Shown: piece by piece, positions 60,286-64,000 of the stretch | Layout: the number at the start of each line of letters is the position of its first letter | Numbering within the stretch: position 1 is the first letter of the stretch | NCBI GenBank assembly: GCA_963726665.1 | Contig: CAVSDW010000012.1 | Coordinates: forward strand, 186,001 to 250,000 | DNA: 64,000 nucleotides | Source: RPQJ01 sp963726665 | Lineage (GTDB): Bacteria; Pseudomonadota; Gammaproteobacteria; Steroidobacterales; Steroidobacteraceae | Direction of reading: 5' to 3' | Notes under the pieces: model-generated | The model's input: only the letters and a program-made list of their open reading frames with translations | What the model was told of the DNA's origin: nothing | Databases searched by the model: none | Translations under genes and position numbers: made by a program

Positions 60286-60330
60286 GGGTCTTCGCCAGCG
60301 AGCATGTTTCTTCGCGAGCAGGAGAAGACC
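60286..60330. repeat. Hairpin repeat unit B
   Basis: GGGTCTTC at 60286-60293 pairs with GAAGACC at 60324-60330. The loop carries GCGAGCAT and TCTTCGCGAGC. It is preceded by GCCAAGCGACCG, which also precedes unit C exactly 70 bases later. Confidence 0.7.
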
Positions 60331-60355
60331 GGACGCGTCGCCAAGCGACCGCGTC

Positions 60356-60399
60356 GGGTCTTCCCAGGCGAGCATATCTCTTCGCGAGCCAGGGAAGAC
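60356..60399. repeat. Hairpin repeat unit C
   Basis: GGGTCTTCCC at 60356-60365 pairs with GGGAAGAC at 60392-60399. The loop GCGAGCATATCTCTTCGCG matches unit B with a few changes. Units B and C form a direct repeat with a 70-base period, with compensating changes in the stem (TTCGCC to TTCCC against GGAGAAG to GGGAAG), which suggests the structure is kept. Confidence 0.7.
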
Positions 60400-60436
60400 G
60401 CGGCGTGGTCGCGCCGGCCGGCAACTCTTGCGCGCG

Positions 60437-61036
60437 CTACCGGATCGCCTGACGCCCCGCGAGCGCATGGGCGAGCGTCCCGCCATCCACGTACTCGAGC
60501 TCGCCGCCCACCGGCACGCCGTGGGCGATCCGCGTCGCACGAAGGCCGAAACGCGCCGCCACCTCGGCCAGGAAGTGCGCCGTCGCCTCCCCCTCCACCG
60601 TCGGGTTGGTCGCGAGGATCACTTCCCGCACTTCGCCTTCGCCGAGCAGCTTCTCGAATGCCTCGATGCCGATCTCGGCGGGCCCGACGCCGTCGAGCGG
60701 CGACAGGTGTCCCATCAGCACGAAGTAACAGCCGCGGTAGCTCGCCGACTGCTCGATCGCAACCACGTCTGCGGGTGATTCGACCACGCAGAGCAGCGTC
60801 CTGTCCCGGGTGGTGGCGGCGCAGGTCGGGCAGGACTCGCCTTCTGCGAACATGCGGCAGCGTCGGCAGTGCCCCAGCGCGCTCGACGCCGCCGTGAGCG
60901 ATGCGGCGATTTCGCGTGCCCCTTCGCGGTCGCGCTCCAGCAGGTGGAAGGCCATGCGCTGCGCCGACTTCGGTCCCACCCCGGGGAGGCAGCGCAGCGC
61001 CTCGATCAGCCGGTTCAGCGTCGGCGGGTACAGCAT
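60437..61036 (-). CDS. recR: Recombination protein RecR
   Basis: This 199-residue RecR has the N-terminal helix-hairpin-helix CLPGVGPKSAQRMAFHLL and the zinc finger C-x2-C...C-x2-C in HCRRCRMFAEGESCPTC. Its Toprim domain contains LCVVESPADVVAIE, ATNPTVEGEATAHFL and the end GGELEYVDGGTLAHAL. It works with RecF and RecO to load RecA at gaps. It follows ybaB by 13 bases in the usual dnaX-ybaB-recR operon. Confidence 0.95.
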   Translation of the reverse strand: MLYPPTLNRLIEALRCLPGVGPKSAQRMAFHLLERDREGAREIAASLTAASSALGHCRRCRMFAEGESCPTCAATTRDRTLLCVVESPADVVAIEQSASYRGCYFVLMGHLSPLDGVGPAEIGIEAFEKLLGEGEVREVILATNPTVEGEATAHFLAEVAARFGLRATRIAHGVPVGGELEYVDGGTLAHALAGRQAIR

Positions 61037-61049
61037 CGCCGGGCGGCTC

Positions 61050-61376
61050 TCAACCGAACGGCAGCTTGAGGCCCGGCGGCAGGTTCATGCCGCCCATGAG
61101 CCCGGCCATCTTCTCCTGCGAGGCCGCCTCGAGCCGGTGCACGGCATCGTTGATCGCCGCGGCGACCAGGTCCTCGACCATCTCCCGATCGTCGAGCGGG
61201 ACCGAAGGGTCGATCTGCACACGCTTCGCCTCGTGCCGGCCGTTGATCGTGACCTTGACCATGCCGCCTCCGGATTCGCCGGTGACTTCCATGGTCGCGA
61301 TCTCGGCCTGCGCCTTCTGCATGTTCGCCTGCAGCTGTTGCGCCTGCTTCATCAGGTTGCCGATTCCGCCCTTCAT
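61050..61376 (-). CDS. ybaB: Nucleoid-associated protein, YbaB/EbfC family
   Basis: This 108-residue protein starts MKGGIGNLMKQAQQLQANMQ. It has the conserved central beta-sheet block GGMVKVTINGRHEAKRVQID and the end GLMGGMNLPPGLKLPFG. It forms a pincer-like dimer that binds DNA. The ATG at 61376 gives the normal family length; the longer frame overlaps the dnaX end. It sits between dnaX and recR. Confidence 0.93.
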   Translation of the reverse strand: MKGGIGNLMKQAQQLQANMQKAQAEIATMEVTGESGGGMVKVTINGRHEAKRVQIDPSVPLDDREMVEDLVAAAINDAVHRLEAASQEKMAGLMGGMNLPPGLKLPFG

Positions 61377-61402
61377 GTTCTCGATGACTCCCGGATTGAA
61401 AT

Positions 61403-63052
61403 TCAGTTCAGCGGCCGGACCGAACCCGGCTGCACCGTCGCGCCGAAGACATCGCGCATGGCGCAAACGGCTGGATCACCTTCGATCGCCTGTTCTGCCG
61501 CCTTGAGACGTTCGTCCGCGGCCTGCGCCTGCAGGCGCGCGAGCGTGACCTCCTCGCCCGCGATCTCGCCTACGGTGATCTCGAGGCGCACCGTCTGGCC
61601 GAAATACTGGCTGAGCGCCTGCGTGAGGCGCTCGATGATCTGAGGTCTGTTGAACGACTCGCCGGCCGGGTCGAGCCGCAGCTTCACGATGTCCTTCACC
61701 CGGCCGGCCAATACGCAGTGCGCGGCGAGCTGGATTGCCGACCCCTGCAGACCGAGCGCCGGGACGATGGAAGCCCAGTCACCGGTCGCGGCCGGAGCCG
61801 GCGACGCCGCCGCCCTGGGAGCGTCCGCGCGAACCGGCGCCGCCGGCTCACCGGCCGCCGACGCGGCCTGACTCACCGCACCGCGTCCTGGTGCAGCGCC
61901 GCGTGACGGCGCAGGGGCGGAACCGGGGGTGACGGAGGGTGCAACGGCCGGTGAAGCAATGCCCGGGGTCGCGGGCCTGAACGCCAGCATCCTGAGCAGC
62001 GCCATTTCGAAACCGCCGCGTGCATCCGGCGCGAAGTCGAGATCGCGACGCGCCATGATCGCGATCTGGTAGAGGAGTTGCAGGTCCTCCGGGGAAAATC
62101 GCCCGGCCTGTGCGGCGAGCGCCAGGTCCTGCTCCTCGTCCTCGCCGCGCAGGTCCGGCAGCGCCTGGAGCAGTGCCATGCGCTGGATCGCCGCCGCAAG
62201 CTCGCCGAGGGCCTGGTCGTAATCCGGCGCGCGCTCGTCGAGCTGCTGCACGCAGGACATGAGCGCGTTGCCGTCCTTCGAGGCCAGTGCGCCCAGGATC
62301 GCCTCGACGTGACGCTTGTCCAGCGTACCGAGCAGCGAGCGCACCTCCGCCTCGAGCACGCGGCCGCCGCCGAAGGCGAGCACCTGGTCGAGCAGCGACA
62401 GCGCATCGCGCATGCTGCCCTCGGCCCCGCGGGCGACGGCCCGCAGCGCCGCCGGCTCGAACTCCACGTTCTCGGCGGTCGAGATCTGCACCAGTCGGTC
62501 GAAGATGAGCTGCAGCGGCAGGCGCCGGAGGTGGAACTGCAGGCAGCGCGACAGCACGGTCACGGGAAGCTTCTGCGGGTCGGTCGTGGCCAGCAGGAAC
62601 TTGACGTGTGGAGGAGGCTCCTCGAGCGTCTTCAGCAGCGCGTTGAACGAGTGGGTCGAGAGCATGTGCACCTCGTCGATGAGGTACACCTTGTAGCGGC
62701 CCCGCGCCGGCGCGTACTGCACGTTGTCGAGCAGTTCCCGCGTGTCGTCCACCTTGGTGCGCGACGCGGCGTCCACCTCGAGGAGATCCACGAAGCGTCC
62801 GGCGTCGATGTCCCGGCACGCGCCGCATTCCCCGCAGGGCTTCGACGACACGCCTTTTTCGCAGTTCAACGACTTGGCGAAGATTCGCGCGATCGTGGTC
62901 TTTCCGACGCCGCGCGTCCCGGTGAACAGGAACGCGTGATGGATGCGCCCCGAATCGAGCGCGTTCACGAGCGCGCGGCGAACGTGCTCCTGCCCCACCA
63001 GCTCGTCGAAGCTGCGCGGCCGCCACTTTCGGGCCAGGACCAGGTAACTCAT
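61403..63052 (-). CDS. dnaX: DNA polymerase III subunits gamma/tau
   Basis: This 549-residue clamp-loader ATPase begins MSYLVLARKWRPRSFDELVG. It has Walker A GTRGVGKTTIARIFAKSLNC, a four-cysteine zinc finger (CEKGVSSKPCGECGAC), the Walker B DEVHMLS and sensor 1 TTDPQKLPVTVLSRC. An Ala/Pro-rich linker (about 355-430) leads to a tau-like C-terminal domain. I saw no A-AAA-AAG slippery heptamer of the E. coli type, so a gamma product made by frameshifting is not evident. The SRP RNA gene lies just upstream on the same strand. Confidence 0.95.
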   Translation of the reverse strand: MSYLVLARKWRPRSFDELVGQEHVRRALVNALDSGRIHHAFLFTGTRGVGKTTIARIFAKSLNCEKGVSSKPCGECGACRDIDAGRFVDLLEVDAASRTKVDDTRELLDNVQYAPARGRYKVYLIDEVHMLSTHSFNALLKTLEEPPPHVKFLLATTDPQKLPVTVLSRCLQFHLRRLPLQLIFDRLVQISTAENVEFEPAALRAVARGAEGSMRDALSLLDQVLAFGGGRVLEAEVRSLLGTLDKRHVEAILGALASKDGNALMSCVQQLDERAPDYDQALGELAAAIQRMALLQALPDLRGEDEEQDLALAAQAGRFSPEDLQLLYQIAIMARRDLDFAPDARGGFEMALLRMLAFRPATPGIASPAVAPSVTPGSAPAPSRGAAPGRGAVSQAASAAGEPAAPVRADAPRAAASPAPAATGDWASIVPALGLQGSAIQLAAHCVLAGRVKDIVKLRLDPAGESFNRPQIIERLTQALSQYFGQTVRLEITVGEIAGEEVTLARLQAQAADERLKAAEQAIEGDPAVCAMRDVFGATVQPGSVRPLN

Positions 63053-63097
63053 GCGGAGGCTCTCGCTCCCCAGGCAGCGTCAGACATGGAGGCGGCC

Positions 63098-63177
<80 letters not shown>

Positions 63178-63227
63178 CGCGAGGGATCCGACGCGAGCCA
63201 CCATGAAGGGCGGCGACTATATAACGT

Positions 63228-63659
63228 TCAGCCGCGGCCGCGGTAGGTCGCGACACCCTGGTCGGGTATCCACAGTCCGGCCGGCGGGCGGCCGGTCTGC
63301 CAGAACACGTCGATCGGCATGCCGCCGCGCGGGTACCAGTAGCCGCCGATGCGCAGCCAGCGGGGCGTGAGGAAATCCACGAGGCGGCCCGCGACCTCGA
63401 GCGTGCAGTCCTCATGAAAGGCGCCGTGATTGCGGAAGCTCGAGAGGAATAGCTTCAGTGACTTGCTCTCGACGAGCCAGCGTGCCGGCACGTAGTCGAT
63501 GACGAGATGCGCGAAGTCCGGCTGGCCCGTGACCGGGCACAGCGAGGTGAACTCGGGCGCGGTGAAACGTGCGAGGTAGCGCTTGCGAGGGTGCGGGTTC
63601 GGCACACGCTCGAGCACGGCCTCCGAGGGAGACGACGGGATGGCGGTCGTAAGCCCCAA
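63228..63659 (-). CDS. queF: NADPH-dependent 7-cyano-7-deazaguanine reductase QueF
   Basis: This is a 143-residue QueF of the short, unimodular type, with the active-site cysteine in FTSLCPVTGQPDFAHLV. The substrate/NADPH motif is ESKSLKLFLSSFRNHGAFHE, and the C-terminus YWYPRGGMPIDVFWQTG is characteristic. It reduces preQ0 to preQ1 in queuosine synthesis. The start is uncertain. In this frame it is a TTG at 63659, but the other frame from ATG 63711 reads MATNRRTVRSAPKGLQQLG, and homologues often have LGxxT just before SPxEAVLERVPNPH. A +1 base near 63645-63655 would join the two. Confidence 0.9.
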   Translation of the reverse strand: MGLTTAIPSSPSEAVLERVPNPHPRKRYLARFTAPEFTSLCPVTGQPDFAHLVIDYVPARWLVESKSLKLFLSSFRNHGAFHEDCTLEVAGRLVDFLTPRWLRIGGYWYPRGGMPIDVFWQTGRPPAGLWIPDQGVATYRGRG

Positions 63660-63711
63660 GTTGCTGGAGGCCCTTCGGGGCGCTGCGCACAGTGCGGCGA
63701 TTCGTGGCCAT

Positions 63712-64000
63712 GCGTCAGCCCGCCGGAATGTCCAAGTTAATGATTTTCATCGTGAATCTCCCGAGCGACCCGATGCTGGCCACCGCGGATGGCGGTCACT
63801 TTGCCCTTCGGCGAGCCTGCCTGCAACGACTGCCCGCGCCGCCGCAGTGGTGACTACCCAGGTCAAGGCGGGAAGGTTAAGCTTGCTGCGCTGCAAAGAG
63901 GCAGCGGCTTTGAATTTCCGAGGTCCAATGGTCGCGACTGCCAGGACTGGAATGCCGCCTCGATCCATGTACACCCTGCTCGAGGGGCGTGGCCTGGTCG
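63712..64000. other. End of window, no gene assigned
   Basis: This stretch lies upstream of queF and should hold its promoter. A minus-strand 75-codon frame (63747-63974) and a plus-strand frame from ATG 63787 open to the window end both exist. Neither shows a recognisable motif, clear ribosome site or signal. Confidence 0.3.

Noticed and set aside
60267..60406. CRISPR-like array from the 70-base repeats
   Set aside because: Only two imperfect units, no distinct spacers, no cas genes; the units are hairpins.
61403..63052. Programmed frameshift in dnaX for a gamma product
   Set aside because: No A-rich slippery heptamer followed by a stem was found in the expected region.
63747..63974. 75-codon minus-strand gene
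   Set aside because: No ribosome site, motif or conserved-looking composition.

Overview
The window is a 64 kb, GC-rich stretch of a bacterial chromosome. Gene content points to a gammaproteobacterium: an smpB-ssrA pair with the encoded tag ANEDNYALAA, ppsR/ppsA, a Tsp/Prc-type protease, dnaX-ybaB-recR preceded by a small SRP RNA, a DUF1249 protein and MFP/RND efflux genes. No phage, integron, insertion sequence or CRISPR array was seen. No finer taxonomic placement is claimed.

Layout. 1-750: end of smpB, then tmRNA with its own promoter and terminator. 0.9-8.3 kb: a small XRE regulator converging on a six-gene minus-strand operon for a membrane complex related to group 4 hydrogenases and complex I. 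Its large subunit lacks the cysteines that bind NiFe, so it resembles the poorly understood Ehr complexes rather than a hydrogenase. 8.5-9.8 kb: exported amidohydrolase. 9.9-14.6 kb: a TPR-sulfotransferase and a TonB-dependent receptor, both broken by dozens of single-base indels although the protein sequence between them is well conserved. 14.7-19.1 kb: a GcvT-like protein and two tandem FAD amine-oxidase-like paralogues. 19.2-30.1 kb: a tightly overlapping eight-gene minus-strand catabolic operon (class III aminotransferase, aldehyde dehydrogenase, CoA-transferase A and B, GabT-like aminotransferase, TolB-propeller/CehA-type metallohydrolase with frameshifts, Rieske oxygenase, APC permease). 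30.3-35.4 kb: an unknown exported protein, a molybdopterin oxidoreductase and a frameshifted repeat protein ending in a sorting-signal-like tail. 35.5-41.5 kb: ABC-F ATPase, quinone oxidoreductase, FMN hydroxyacid dehydrogenase, Gfo/Idh/MocA dehydrogenase and three small unknowns. 41.6-52.1 kb: Prc protease, then an MFP-RND-RND efflux operon with a clear promoter, and an alpha/beta hydrolase. 52.5-56.7 kb: a large beta-helix lipoprotein, an unknown coiled-coil protein and a DUF1249 protein. 56.8-60.0 kb: divergent ppsR and ppsA. 60.0-60.4 kb: a cluster of 23-bp tandem repeats and long hairpins. 60.4-63.7 kb: recR, ybaB, dnaX, SRP RNA and queF.

How the genes work together. The 14.7-30.1 kb block looks like a pathway that imports an amine or N-methylated amino acid, oxidises or demethylates it (Rieske, FAD oxidases, GcvT-like folate protein), transaminates it, oxidises the semialdehyde and activates the acid with CoA. 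The substrate cannot be read from the sequence.

A caution for anyone using this annotation: three blocks (about 10.4-14.4, 21.9-24.0 and 34.2-35.1 kb), and perhaps the start of queF, carry clustered, mostly +1 indels. They may be assembly errors or recent gene inactivation, and the sequence alone cannot decide.
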